From: DASSUW01 sp963835525
GTDB lineage: Bacteria; Actinomycetota; Thermoleophilia; Solirubrobacterales; Solirubrobacteraceae
NCBI GenBank assembly: GCA_963835525.1
Contig: CAWIFM010000009.1
Location: 310,001 to 374,000, forward strand
DNA length: 64,000 bases
Reading direction: 5' to 3'
Made by a program: the position numbers and the translations under genes. The stretch's first letter is position 1, and the number at the start of each line of letters is the position of its first letter. Shown here piece by piece: positions 7,397 through 15,220 of this stretch. Under the pieces are notes generated by a model that was not told the DNA's origin, made no database searches, and saw only the letters and a program-made list of their open reading frames with translations.

Positions 7397-9067
7397 ATGA
7401 CTTCGGCGCGCGCCGACTCCAACCGCCTGCACGAACGCGCCCGGCAACGCGGCGTCAATCCGATCGTCTACTGGGTCACCCGCGCGTTCTTCCAGCCGTT
7501 CGCGCACCTCTACTGGCGGATGTCGCGGATCGGCCGCGAGCACATCCCCACGAGCGGGCCGGTGATCTTCGCCTCCAACCACCGGTCGTTCCTCGATCCG
7601 TTCGTGATCGGCACGATCGCCCGCCGGCCGCTCTATTACGTGTCCAAGCAGGAGCTGTTCCGGCACCGGCTGATCGGCTGGTACCTCAACTCGATGGGCG
7701 CCTTCCCGGTCAACCGGGGCGCCGCCGACACCGACATGCTCGAGACCGCGCGCGCGATCCTCAACCGCGGCGACTGCGTCCTCATCTTCCCCGAGGGCAC
7801 GCGCACCCGGCCGGGCGCCCTCGGCCGCCCCAAGCGCGGCCTCGGCCGCCTGGCGCTCGAGACCGGCGCGCCGATCGTGCCGGTCGCCGTCATGGGCACC
7901 GAGGCGGTCCGCAAGGGCTGGCGGATCCGCCCGCACAAGGTGCGCATCCGGGTCGGCCGGCCGCTCACCTTCCCGAAGGTCGAGTCACCGTCGCCGCAGC
8001 TCGCCGCCGCCGTGACCGACCGCGTGTGGCCGAACGTGATGCTCCAATGGGAGTGGCTCGGCGGCCTGCCGCCGCTGCGCCGCGCGGCGGTCATCGGCGC
8101 CGGCTCGTGGGGCACCAGCGTCGCCGTCATGCTCGCCCGCGCCGGCCTCGAGGTCGACCTCGGGACGCGCACGCACGAGCAGGCCGAGGAGATGGCCGCC
8201 ACGCGCGCCAACGAGCGCTACCTGCCCGGCGTCGAGCTCCCCAAGTCGGTCAACCCCGTCCGCGCCTCCGACCTCGAGCTCTCGCGCCACGACCTCGTGT
8301 GCTTCGCGGTGCCCGCCGCCGCGCTGCCCGCCACGGTCGCGGCGCACGCCGGCGACATCACCCAGCGCGCCGGCGTCCTGGTCATGTCCAAGGGGCTCGT
8401 CCCGCCGCTCGGGACGCTGCCCGCCGCCTTCGTGAGCGAGCGCGTGAACGCCTGGGCGGTCGGCGCCCTCGGCGGCCCGGCTCACGCCAAGGCGGCGCTC
8501 GACGACGGCGCCTCGCTCGTGCTCGCCACCAAGGACCCCGCCTTCGCCCGCCAGGTCGGCGACGCGCTGGCCGCCGCCCGGTTCGACGTCGCGACCACCA
8601 CCGACCTCGTCGGCGTGGAGCTGGCCGGCGCCGCCAAGAACGCCGCCGCGCTGGCCGCCGCCGCCGCGTTCGGCGCCGGCCCCAACGCCGCCGGCGCCGC
8701 CGCCGGCAAGGTCTTCGCCGAGATCGACGAGTACGCGCGCCGCGCCGGGTCGCAGCCCGAGACCTTCGCCGGCCTGGCCGGCACCGGCGATCTGGTGGCC
8801 ACCGTGATGGCCAGCGGCTCGCGCAACCGCCGCGCCGGGGAGCTGCTCGCCCAGGGCATGTCCGGCGACGAGATCTGCGCCGCGCTCGGCCAGACCGCCG
8901 AGGCGGTCGACTCGGTGCCGCTGCTCGCCGCTCGCGTGCGCGAGGCCGGCGTCGACGCCCCCGTGCTCGGCTCGCTGGCCGGGCTGATCGAAGGTCGCGT
9001 GGAGCCGGCCCGCTTCACGTCATCCCTGACCGCGCCGAAGAAGAAGGCCAAGGCCCGGGCCGCCTGA
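7397..9067 (+). CDS. Fusion: acylglycerol-phosphate acyltransferase (PlsC) + glycerol-3-phosphate dehydrogenase (GpsA)
   Basis: 556 residues combining two phospholipid enzymes. Residues ~20-200 form a PlsC acyltransferase with the catalytic HX4D box NHRSFLDP (His62, Asp67) and the substrate motif FPEGTRTR (~131). After a short linker, residues ~228-545 form an NAD(P)-dependent glycerol-3-phosphate dehydrogenase: Rossmann motif VIGAGSWGTSVAVML, MSKGL, the conserved lysine in AGAAKNAAAL, and GLAGTGDLVATV. GpsA makes glycerol-3-phosphate and PlsC acylates lysophosphatidate, so the fusion joins two non-adjacent steps; the intervening PlsX/PlsY step is not in the window. ATG at 7397 follows a GAGGGA ribosome-binding site. 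There is no signal peptide. Confidence 0.93.
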   Translation: MTSARADSNRLHERARQRGVNPIVYWVTRAFFQPFAHLYWRMSRIGREHIPTSGPVIFASNHRSFLDPFVIGTIARRPLYYVSKQELFRHRLIGWYLNSMGAFPVNRGAADTDMLETARAILNRGDCVLIFPEGTRTRPGALGRPKRGLGRLALETGAPIVPVAVMGTEAVRKGWRIRPHKVRIRVGRPLTFPKVESPSPQLAAAVTDRVWPNVMLQWEWLGGLPPLRRAAVIGAGSWGTSVAVMLARAGLEVDLGTRTHEQAEEMAATRANERYLPGVELPKSVNPVRASDLELSRHDLVCFAVPAAALPATVAAHAGDITQRAGVLVMSKGLVPPLGTLPAAFVSERVNAWAVGALGGPAHAKAALDDGASLVLATKDPAFARQVGDALAAARFDVATTTDLVGVELAGAAKNAAALAAAAAFGAGPNAAGAAAGKVFAEIDEYARRAGSQPETFAGLAGTGDLVATVMASGSRNRRAGELLAQGMSGDEICAALGQTAEAVDSVPLLAARVREAGVDAPVLGSLAGLIEGRVEPARFTSSLTAPKKKAKARAA

Positions 9068-9088
9068 GGGAGATAATGTCCGTGCCGG

Positions 9089-9640
9089 ATGGAGGGCAGC
9101 CCATCACCCGACAAGGCCCGTCTCGACGCGGCCTTCACGGAGCTCTACCGGGCGCACCTGCGCGACGTCTACTCGTACTCGTACTACCGGGTGGGCAACC
9201 ACCACGACGCCGAGGACCTCACGGAGCAGACGTTCCTGCAGGCCTACCGGCACTTCGAGCGCGCGCAGCGCGAGTCGCAGGGCCGGCCGCTGCGGCCGTG
9301 GCTGATCCGCATCGCCCACAACCTGGCGGCCAACTACTACCGCGACCGCTCGCGCCGGCCGCAGACCAACATCGACGACGCGGGCCCGCTGCCGGAGATC
9401 CACACCACCGAGGACCTGGTCGAGGACCGCGAGGAGCTCAATCAGATCCTCGAGTGCGTGCAACGGCTCCCGGACGATCGCCGCGAGGCGCTGATCATGC
9501 GCTTCGCATTGGGAATGGACAACCGCGAGATCGCGCGGGCGCTGGGGCGCACCGACGGCGCGACGAAGGTGCTCATCCACCGTGCGATCAAGCAGTTGGA
9601 GGAACTGGTGAAGGCCGAGGCGGGTACTGAGGCGGTATGA
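9089..9640 (+). CDS. ECF-type RNA polymerase sigma factor
   Basis: 183-residue sigma-70 family ECF protein. Region 2 is seen in FTELYRAHLRDVYSYSYYRV and DAEDLTEQTFLQAYRHF; region 4 helix-turn-helix in LPDDRREALIMRFALGMDNREIARALGRT, ending in KVLIHRAIKQLEEL. It starts 21 bases after the plsC-gpsA stop. Its TGA overlaps the ATG of the next small membrane protein (ATGA), which is the usual position for a cognate anti-sigma factor. Target promoters cannot be deduced here. Confidence 0.9.
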   Translation: MEGSPSPDKARLDAAFTELYRAHLRDVYSYSYYRVGNHHDAEDLTEQTFLQAYRHFERAQRESQGRPLRPWLIRIAHNLAANYYRDRSRRPQTNIDDAGPLPEIHTTEDLVEDREELNQILECVQRLPDDRREALIMRFALGMDNREIARALGRTDGATKVLIHRAIKQLEELVKAEAGTEAV

Positions 9641-10002
9641 GCGAGACCTTTGACTTCGAGGTCCGGCTGCGGCAGGCGCTGGCGCCCGTCGATCCGCCGG
9701 CCGACCTGGAGGAGCGGCTGCAGACGACGCTCGGCTCGCTCGTCGAGCTGGCGGCCGACGAGCTGGAGGCGTGGGAGCTGAAGGCGATGAGAGACCCGCG
9801 CAACTGGCCGCGGGCCGCGCTCGGCCCGGCCGCCGCGGTGGTCATCGGCACGGGCGCCGCCGCCGGCCTGGTGGTGCTGCGCACCCGCAACAAGCGCCAC
9901 AAGCGCCGCGCCCAGGCGCACGGCGCGTTCGACCTGGCGGAGCGCACCCTGCGCGACGCCGGGCGCGAGGCCCTGCGCGTCTTCCGGGACGCCGCGCGCT
10001 AG
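9637..10002 (+). CDS. Small single-pass membrane protein coupled to a sigma factor
   Basis: 121 residues. The N-terminal half is acidic and helical (RLRQALAPVDPPADLEERL), followed by one transmembrane helix (GPAAAVVIGTGAAAGLVVL, ~63-81) and a basic tail. ATG overlaps the stop of the upstream ECF sigma factor, implying coupled translation. Position and topology suggest an anti-sigma or sigma-regulating role, but no HxxxCxxC zinc motif or RskA domain is present. That role is inference from context. Confidence 0.75.
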   Translation: MSETFDFEVRLRQALAPVDPPADLEERLQTTLGSLVELAADELEAWELKAMRDPRNWPRAALGPAAAVVIGTGAAAGLVVLRTRNKRHKRRAQAHGAFDLAERTLRDAGREALRVFRDAAR

Positions 10003-10037
10003 TGATCCGACCAGGCCCCTGATACGAAGAAGGGGTC

Positions 10038-10613
10038 ATGGGGCAAGACCTGCGCTCACTCGCCGACGAGGACGTCATGCAGCTCGTCCGGCGTGGTGAC
10101 GCACGAGCCTTCGAGGTGATCTACGAGCGCCACTCGGCCGCCGCCTTCTCGCTCGCCTACCGGATGATGGGCACGCGCGCCGGCGCCGAGGACGTCACGC
10201 AGGACGCCTTCCTCTCGCTCTGGCGCTCGGGCGCGCGCTACGACCGGGCCCGTGGCTCGGTGCGCACCTGGGTGCTCGGCATCGTGCACCACCGCGCGAT
10301 CGACGCGCTGCGCCGCGCCACGGTGCACGACAAGCGCCGCGCCAGCGACGAGGGCATCGAGGAGCGCTTCGAGGCGCGCGAGCGCACCGACGTCGAGGCC
10401 GCCCGCCGCGAGGAGGCCGGCACCGTCCGCGGCGCGCTGTCCTCGCTCCCCGCCGACCAGTCGCAGGTGATCGAGCTCGCGTACTTCGGCGGCTTCACGC
10501 ACACGGAGATCGCCGACATGCTCGAGGCCCCGGTCGGCACGGTGAAGGGACGCATGCGCCTCGGATTGAAGAAGATGAAGGCGCAGCTCGGAGAGGGTCA
10601 GGTGGCCGTATGA
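10038..10613 (+). CDS. ECF sigma factor, SigK-like
   Basis: 191-residue ECF sigma factor. Region 2: DARAFEVIYERHSAAAFSLA and GAEDVTQDAFLSLWR; the RGSVRTWVLGIVHHRAID block is typical of SigK/RskA-associated sigmas. Region 4: LPADQSQVIELAYFGGFTHTEIADMLEAPVGTVKGRMRLGL. Its stop overlaps the ATG of an RskA-type anti-sigma factor, making a canonical two-gene regulatory unit that would respond to an extracytoplasmic signal. Confidence 0.92.
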   Translation: MGQDLRSLADEDVMQLVRRGDARAFEVIYERHSAAAFSLAYRMMGTRAGAEDVTQDAFLSLWRSGARYDRARGSVRTWVLGIVHHRAIDALRRATVHDKRRASDEGIEERFEARERTDVEAARREEAGTVRGALSSLPADQSQVIELAYFGGFTHTEIADMLEAPVGTVKGRMRLGLKKMKAQLGEGQVAV

Positions 10614-11314
10614 GCAACGATCACACGCGCTGGGAGGACTTCGCGGGCGCCTACGTGCTGGGCGCCATGGCCGTCGCCGAGCGCGAGGAGTTCGAGGCGC
10701 ATCTGAGCACCTGCGCGATCTGCCGCGAGGAGGTCGAGGAGCTCCAGCCCGCGGCCGAGGCGCTGCCCATGGCCTCGCCGCTGATGGTCCCGCCGCCGGA
10801 GCTCAAGGACCGCATCATGGCCGAGGTCGAGCGCGAGGCCGAGCTGCTCGGCGCCGCGGGCGCGGGCGCCGACCGGCCGGAGCGCACCCGCCGCGAGCGC
10901 CGTGGCCTGGGTTGGCTCAGCGGCTGGCGGTTGGCGCCGGTGGCCGCTGGACTGCTGGTGGCCGGCGTGCTCGTGGGCGCGTCTCTGGGCGGGCCCGAGG
11001 AGCGCACGATCTCCGCGAACGTCGAGGCCGCGGGCGCGAGCGCCGAGCTCCAGGTCGAGGGCGACCAGGCCACGCTCGTCGCCGAGAATCTCCCCGCCCC
11101 GCCGGAGGGGCAGGTCTACGAGGTCTGGCTGATGCCCGAGGGCTCGAAGACGCCCGAGCCGACCGACGTGCTGTTCACGCCGCGCGGCGACGGCTCCGCC
11201 GAGGCCGCGATCCCGTCGGTGGACGGCTACCGACAGGTGCTGGTCACCAACGAGCCGCGCGGCGGCCGCGACACGCCCAGCGGCGACGTGATGATCGCCG
11301 CTGAGCTTTCCTAA
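10610..11314 (+). CDS. Anti-sigma factor, zinc-binding RskA type
   Basis: 234 residues. The cytoplasmic N-terminus carries the ZAS zinc motif HLSTCAICREE (HxxxCxxC, ~residues 28-36), then one transmembrane helix (WRLAPVAAGLLVAGVLVGAS, ~105-124) and an extracytoplasmic RskA domain (QVYEVWLMPEGSKTPEPTDV ... YRQVLVTNEPRGG). It should bind and hold the sigma factor encoded immediately upstream, with release through regulated proteolysis. A rhomboid protease gene follows 29 bases downstream. A functional link to that protease is only suggested by proximity. Confidence 0.92.
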   Translation: MSNDHTRWEDFAGAYVLGAMAVAEREEFEAHLSTCAICREEVEELQPAAEALPMASPLMVPPPELKDRIMAEVEREAELLGAAGAGADRPERTRRERRGLGWLSGWRLAPVAAGLLVAGVLVGASLGGPEERTISANVEAAGASAELQVEGDQATLVAENLPAPPEGQVYEVWLMPEGSKTPEPTDVLFTPRGDGSAEAAIPSVDGYRQVLVTNEPRGGRDTPSGDVMIAAELS

Positions 11315-11343
11315 AACCTGCGCTGCTAGCTTCCCGCGGCGAG

Positions 11344-12162
11344 ATGGCCGCCTGCTACCGCCACCCCGGCCGGGAGACCGGCGTCTCGTGCTCCAATTGC
11401 GGCAGGCCGATCTGCCCCGACTGCATGACCTCGACGCCGGTCGGCATGCGCTGCCCCGAGTGCGCGCGGCAGAAGACGCCGGTGCGGACGCTGCGCAACG
11501 TGTACGCGCAGCCGACCGTGACCTACGTCCTGATCGGCATCTGCGTGCTGCTCTACCTCGGCACCCAGATCTCCAACAGCCCGGTGTTCATCGATCTCGG
11601 CACCCTCGGCAGCGGGTTCTACGAGGGCCAGGTGATCGGCGTGGCGGAGGGCGAGTACTGGCGCCTGGTCACCGGCGCGTTCCTGCACGACGGCCTCCTC
11701 CACATCGGTTTCAACATGTACATCCTGTACTGGCTCGGCACGATGCTCGAGCCGGCAATGGGGCACGTGCGCTTCAGCGCGCTCTACTTCGCGTCGCTGC
11801 TGGCCGGCTCGTTCGGGGCGATCGCGATGAAGCCGCACGCGCTCACGGTCGGGGCGTCGGGCGCCGTGTTCGGCCTGATGGCGGCGGCGTTCATCTTCCA
11901 GCGGGCACGCGGGATCGACCCCTGGCGGTCGGGCCTCGGCCCCGTGATCCTGCTCAACCTCGCCCTGCCGTTCGTCTTCACGAACCTGAACATCTCGATC
12001 GGCGGGCACATCGGCGGCCTGATCGGCGGTGCGATAGCGGCGCTCGCGATCGAGCGGCTCGGCGCGATGCGCCGCGGCGACCTGCTGCCCGTGCTCGCGT
12101 GCGCCGCCGTCGGGCTCGTCTCCGTGGTCGGGGCGATCGCGGTCAGCAGCAACAGCCTCTAG
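11344..12162 (+). CDS. Rhomboid-family intramembrane serine protease with N-terminal zinc ribbon
   Basis: 272 residues. The N-terminal ~45 residues hold a B-box-like zinc ribbon (CSNCGRPICPDC ... MRCPECA). The membrane core contains HIGFNMYILYWLG (conserved Asn), the catalytic serine in VGASGAVFG (Ser172) and the catalytic histidine in GGHIGGLIGG (His222). Several transmembrane helices are evident. It cleaves single-pass membrane proteins within the bilayer; the substrate is unknown. The ATG at 11344 has only a weak ribosome-binding site. The gene lies 29 bases after an anti-sigma gene and may belong to that operon. Confidence 0.93.
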   Translation: MAACYRHPGRETGVSCSNCGRPICPDCMTSTPVGMRCPECARQKTPVRTLRNVYAQPTVTYVLIGICVLLYLGTQISNSPVFIDLGTLGSGFYEGQVIGVAEGEYWRLVTGAFLHDGLLHIGFNMYILYWLGTMLEPAMGHVRFSALYFASLLAGSFGAIAMKPHALTVGASGAVFGLMAAAFIFQRARGIDPWRSGLGPVILLNLALPFVFTNLNISIGGHIGGLIGGAIAALAIERLGAMRRGDLLPVLACAAVGLVSVVGAIAVSSNSL

Positions 12163-12181
12163 CGCTGACCCCGGCTTCGTA

Positions 12182-12209
12182 TTAGGATCCCCTAATTAGG
12201 GTCTCCTAA
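12182..12209. promoter_or_regulatory. 28-bp AT-rich imperfect palindrome, candidate operator
   Basis: An inverted repeat centred on the perfect 12-bp palindrome CCCTAATTAGGG (12190-12201), with outer arms TTAGGA and TCCTAA; 12 of 14 base pairs match. The pentamer CCTAA/TTAGG occurs four times. Its low GC content stands out from the surroundings. It lies 47 bases upstream of the secreted FG-GAP protein and 19 bases after the rhomboid stop, so it could be a repressor site for the former. Confidence 0.55.
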
Positions 12210-12256
12210 GACGTAAATGGCGCGCTCGGCGGGCGCTGCCCCGACGCTGAAAGCCG

Positions 12257-15220
12257 ATGCACGTGAGAATCGCGCCCCGCTGCCTGCCCATCGCCGTCGC
12301 CGTGGCGCTCGTGCTTCCCGCGACGGCCCAGGCCGACGTCACCGCCACGCTGACGCCCATCACGGCCTTCAGCTTCAGCAACCGCCAGGTGGACGCCGGT
12401 CCGAGCACGTCGCGCACGTACACATTGACCAGCACCGGCAGCGACCCGCTGGCGGTCCAGGAGATCGGCCTGACCGGACCCGACGCGCCGCAGTTCGTGA
12501 TGCCGGCGGGGACCTGCACGACCGCGACGGTGCTCAACCAGGGCCAGACGTGCACGGTGGCCGTCGCGTTCTCGCCGACGGAGACGGGCGCCAGGTCGAC
12601 GACGCTGAGGATCGTCACCAACGGGCCTCCGCTCACCAGCGCGGCCAACACCGGCACGGGCCGCGACCTGGCGTTCTCGGCGAACGCGCTGAGCTTCGCC
12701 GGCCGCGTCGGCCCGGCCGGCGCAACGCAGACGGTGACGATCACGAACGAGGACGGCGCCGCCTACACGCTCGGCAACGTCACCGCCTCGGGCGCCGACG
12801 CCAATCAGTTCCCCAGGACCCAGGACGGCTGCAGCGGCGCGAACCTCGCCCCTGGAGCCTCATGCGACGTGGTGGTCGCCTTCGCGCCCACCTCGCCCGG
12901 GCCCAAGGCGGCCACGCTCGCGATCGCGAGCTACGGCCCGGCCCCGGTGACGCTGAGCGGCGTCGCGACCCAGCCGGCCGCGTCGCTCTCGCCCGTGACG
13001 CGCCGCTTCGCCGACGCGACGCCCGGCGGCGCCCCGTCGGCCCCGCAGGTCTTCACGCTCACGAGCAGCGGCGCCGGGTCGCTCGAGGTCGGTGCCATCG
13101 AGCTCGCGGGCCCGGACGCGGGCTCGTTCGCGATCGCGGCCGACGCCTGCTCGGGGCGGACGCTCGCCGAGGGCGAGTCGTGTCCCGTCTCGGTCGCCTT
13201 CGCTCCGGCCGCGGCCGGCTACCGCCGCGCCGTGCTGGCCATCGACTCCGACGCCGATGCCGCGCCGGCGCGCGCGCGGCTCGAGGGCCGCGGCCGCGGC
13301 GCGGGCACCGACACGGCTTTCGACTGGCTCACCTGGCCGCTCGCCAGGCTGCAGGGCGACGGCGGCGACGCGGCGGGAGGCGCGCTCTCGAGCGGTCCGT
13401 GCGACGTCGACGGCGACGGCTACGACGACGTGATCACCGGCGCCTCGCAGTGGAGCCGCATCCCGGCGACGAACTCGTGGGAGGGCGCCGCCTACGTGAC
13501 GTGGGGCGGCCCGCTGTTCGGCGGCGAGGACCTCGCCGGCCTGGGCCGCTCGATCCGTCTCGAGGGCCGCAACGAGGGCAGCTTCGCCGGCACCGGCGTC
13601 GGCTGCGCCGACGTCAACGGCGATGGCCTCGACGACGTGCTGGTCGGCGCGTGGGCATACGAGTACCCCGGCCGCCCGCCGGGGATCGACGCTGCGCGCG
13701 GGCGCGCGTACGTGGTCTTCGGGTCGCCCGCGCTGCGGCTCCAGCCGACGCTCGACCTCGGTGCTCTCGGCGACGCCGGCTTTCTGATCGTCGGGATCGA
13801 CGAGCCCGAGTACGACCACCTCGGCTACCAGACCGTGGGCGTCGGCGACCTCAACGGCGACGGGCGCGAGGAGATCGCGGTCATGGCCAACACCGCCGAC
13901 ACGACCGACGTCGTCCCTGCGCGTGGCAACAACGGCATCGTCTGGATCGTGCCCGGCCAGAGCGGGACCGGTCAGGTCGACGTGAGCGAGCCGGGCACGA
14001 CGCTGGCCCGGATCGACGGCGCGTCGCCGGGCTCGAGCGCCGCGCCGTTCGGGCAGATGATCGGCCTCGCCGCGCTCGGCGACGTGAACGGCGACGGCAT
14101 GCGCGACATCGGCATCGGGACCTACACGGCGACCGCGTTCGGCCGCACCACGGCCTCCGGCGCGGCGTTCGCGGTCAGCGGCGTCACCCGCGGCCGCGTG
14201 GACCTCGCGAAGGCGTCGTCGTACCTGTTCGCCGTCGGTGGCGCCTTCGCCGGTCACCGCCTCGGCATCTCGATCGACGGCGCGGGCGACGTCGACGACG
14301 ACGGCCTGGGCGACCTGGTGATCGGAGCCGACAGCACGGCGGCGGCGAACTCCGATGCGGCCTACGTGGTCTACGGCTCGCGGCGGCGCGGGCGGCCCGA
14401 GGGCACGCTGCTCGACAGCGCGGCGCTCGGGGCCGAGGGCTACCGGATCCGTGGCGACGTCGGCAGCTCCGCGGGCTTCGGGGTCGCGGGCGTCGGCGAC
14501 GTCGACCGCGACGGGCTCGACGACGTCGCCGTCGGCGGCTACGGCTACGACCCGGCCGCCGGGCCCGGCGCGGGCTCGGCCTGGATCGTGCCCGGCGTCG
14601 GGGACCCGCGGACCCTGCCGGCCGACACGGGCCTCGTCCCGGCCAACGCGGCGGACACGACGCGCACCATCGCGCTCGCGAGCCTCGACGCCCTGCGGAT
14701 CGACGGCCAGAGCGGCGGCGAGCGGCTCGGGCGCTCGGCCGCCGGGGTCGGCGACGTCGACGGCAACGGCGGGCCCGACGTCGCCTTCGGGTCCGACTTC
14801 GCGTTCCGGCACGGGCGCTCGGATGCGGGCGAGGTGACCGTCGCGCTGCTGCCCGGCCCGGCGCGCCCGGCCGTACCCGACCCGCCCGCGTCGGTCGCCC
14901 CGGACACGCCCCCGCCCGCCGTGGCCGAGGCGACGCCGCGGCTCCGGATCCTGCCGCGCGCGCTGAAGATCAACACCCGCGGCCGCGTGGCCTTCAGCGT
15001 CCGCTGCGACATCCGCTGCGAGGGCACGCTCGTCCTGCGCGTCAAGGGCAGGACGGTCGCGCGCGAGCGCTTCGCGGCCGCCGGCGCCACGAGCAAGACG
15101 GTCCGCCTGACGCTCCCGTACCGCCTGGCCCGGCGCAGCCTGCTGCGCGCCACGGCGGTCCTGTCCGTGGGCTCCGTGACGACCACGCGGGCGGTCACGA
15201 TCCGCAAGCCGAGCCGGTGA
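12257..15220 (+). CDS. Secreted ASH-domain / FG-GAP beta-propeller protein
   Basis: 987 residues. A signal peptide (MHVRIAPRCLPIAVAVALVL...ATAQA) leads to three ASH/choice-of-anchor-D-like domains (~30-350; each with a motif like GDPLAVQEIGLTGPDAPQF and a conserved Cys pair). Seven FG-GAP integrin-alpha-type repeats follow with calcium-binding loops, for example DVDGDGYDDVITGA, DVNGDGLDDVLVGA, DLNGDGREEIAVMA and DVDRDGLDDVAVGG. The C-terminal ~100 residues form a further beta domain with two Cys, preceded by a Pro-rich linker. It is probably surface-exposed or secreted. The last codons overlap the start of the next secreted protein by 4 bases, so the two are coexpressed. Confidence 0.85.
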   Translation: MHVRIAPRCLPIAVAVALVLPATAQADVTATLTPITAFSFSNRQVDAGPSTSRTYTLTSTGSDPLAVQEIGLTGPDAPQFVMPAGTCTTATVLNQGQTCTVAVAFSPTETGARSTTLRIVTNGPPLTSAANTGTGRDLAFSANALSFAGRVGPAGATQTVTITNEDGAAYTLGNVTASGADANQFPRTQDGCSGANLAPGASCDVVVAFAPTSPGPKAATLAIASYGPAPVTLSGVATQPAASLSPVTRRFADATPGGAPSAPQVFTLTSSGAGSLEVGAIELAGPDAGSFAIAADACSGRTLAEGESCPVSVAFAPAAAGYRRAVLAIDSDADAAPARARLEGRGRGAGTDTAFDWLTWPLARLQGDGGDAAGGALSSGPCDVDGDGYDDVITGASQWSRIPATNSWEGAAYVTWGGPLFGGEDLAGLGRSIRLEGRNEGSFAGTGVGCADVNGDGLDDVLVGAWAYEYPGRPPGIDAARGRAYVVFGSPALRLQPTLDLGALGDAGFLIVGIDEPEYDHLGYQTVGVGDLNGDGREEIAVMANTADTTDVVPARGNNGIVWIVPGQSGTGQVDVSEPGTTLARIDGASPGSSAAPFGQMIGLAALGDVNGDGMRDIGIGTYTATAFGRTTASGAAFAVSGVTRGRVDLAKASSYLFAVGGAFAGHRLGISIDGAGDVDDDGLGDLVIGADSTAAANSDAAYVVYGSRRRGRPEGTLLDSAALGAEGYRIRGDVGSSAGFGVAGVGDVDRDGLDDVAVGGYGYDPAAGPGAGSAWIVPGVGDPRTLPADTGLVPANAADTTRTIALASLDALRIDGQSGGERLGRSAAGVGDVDGNGGPDVAFGSDFAFRHGRSDAGEVTVALLPGPARPAVPDPPASVAPDTPPPAVAEATPRLRILPRALKINTRGRVAFSVRCDIRCEGTLVLRVKGRTVARERFAAAGATSKTVRLTLPYRLARRSLLRATAVLSVGSVTTTRAVTIRKPSR

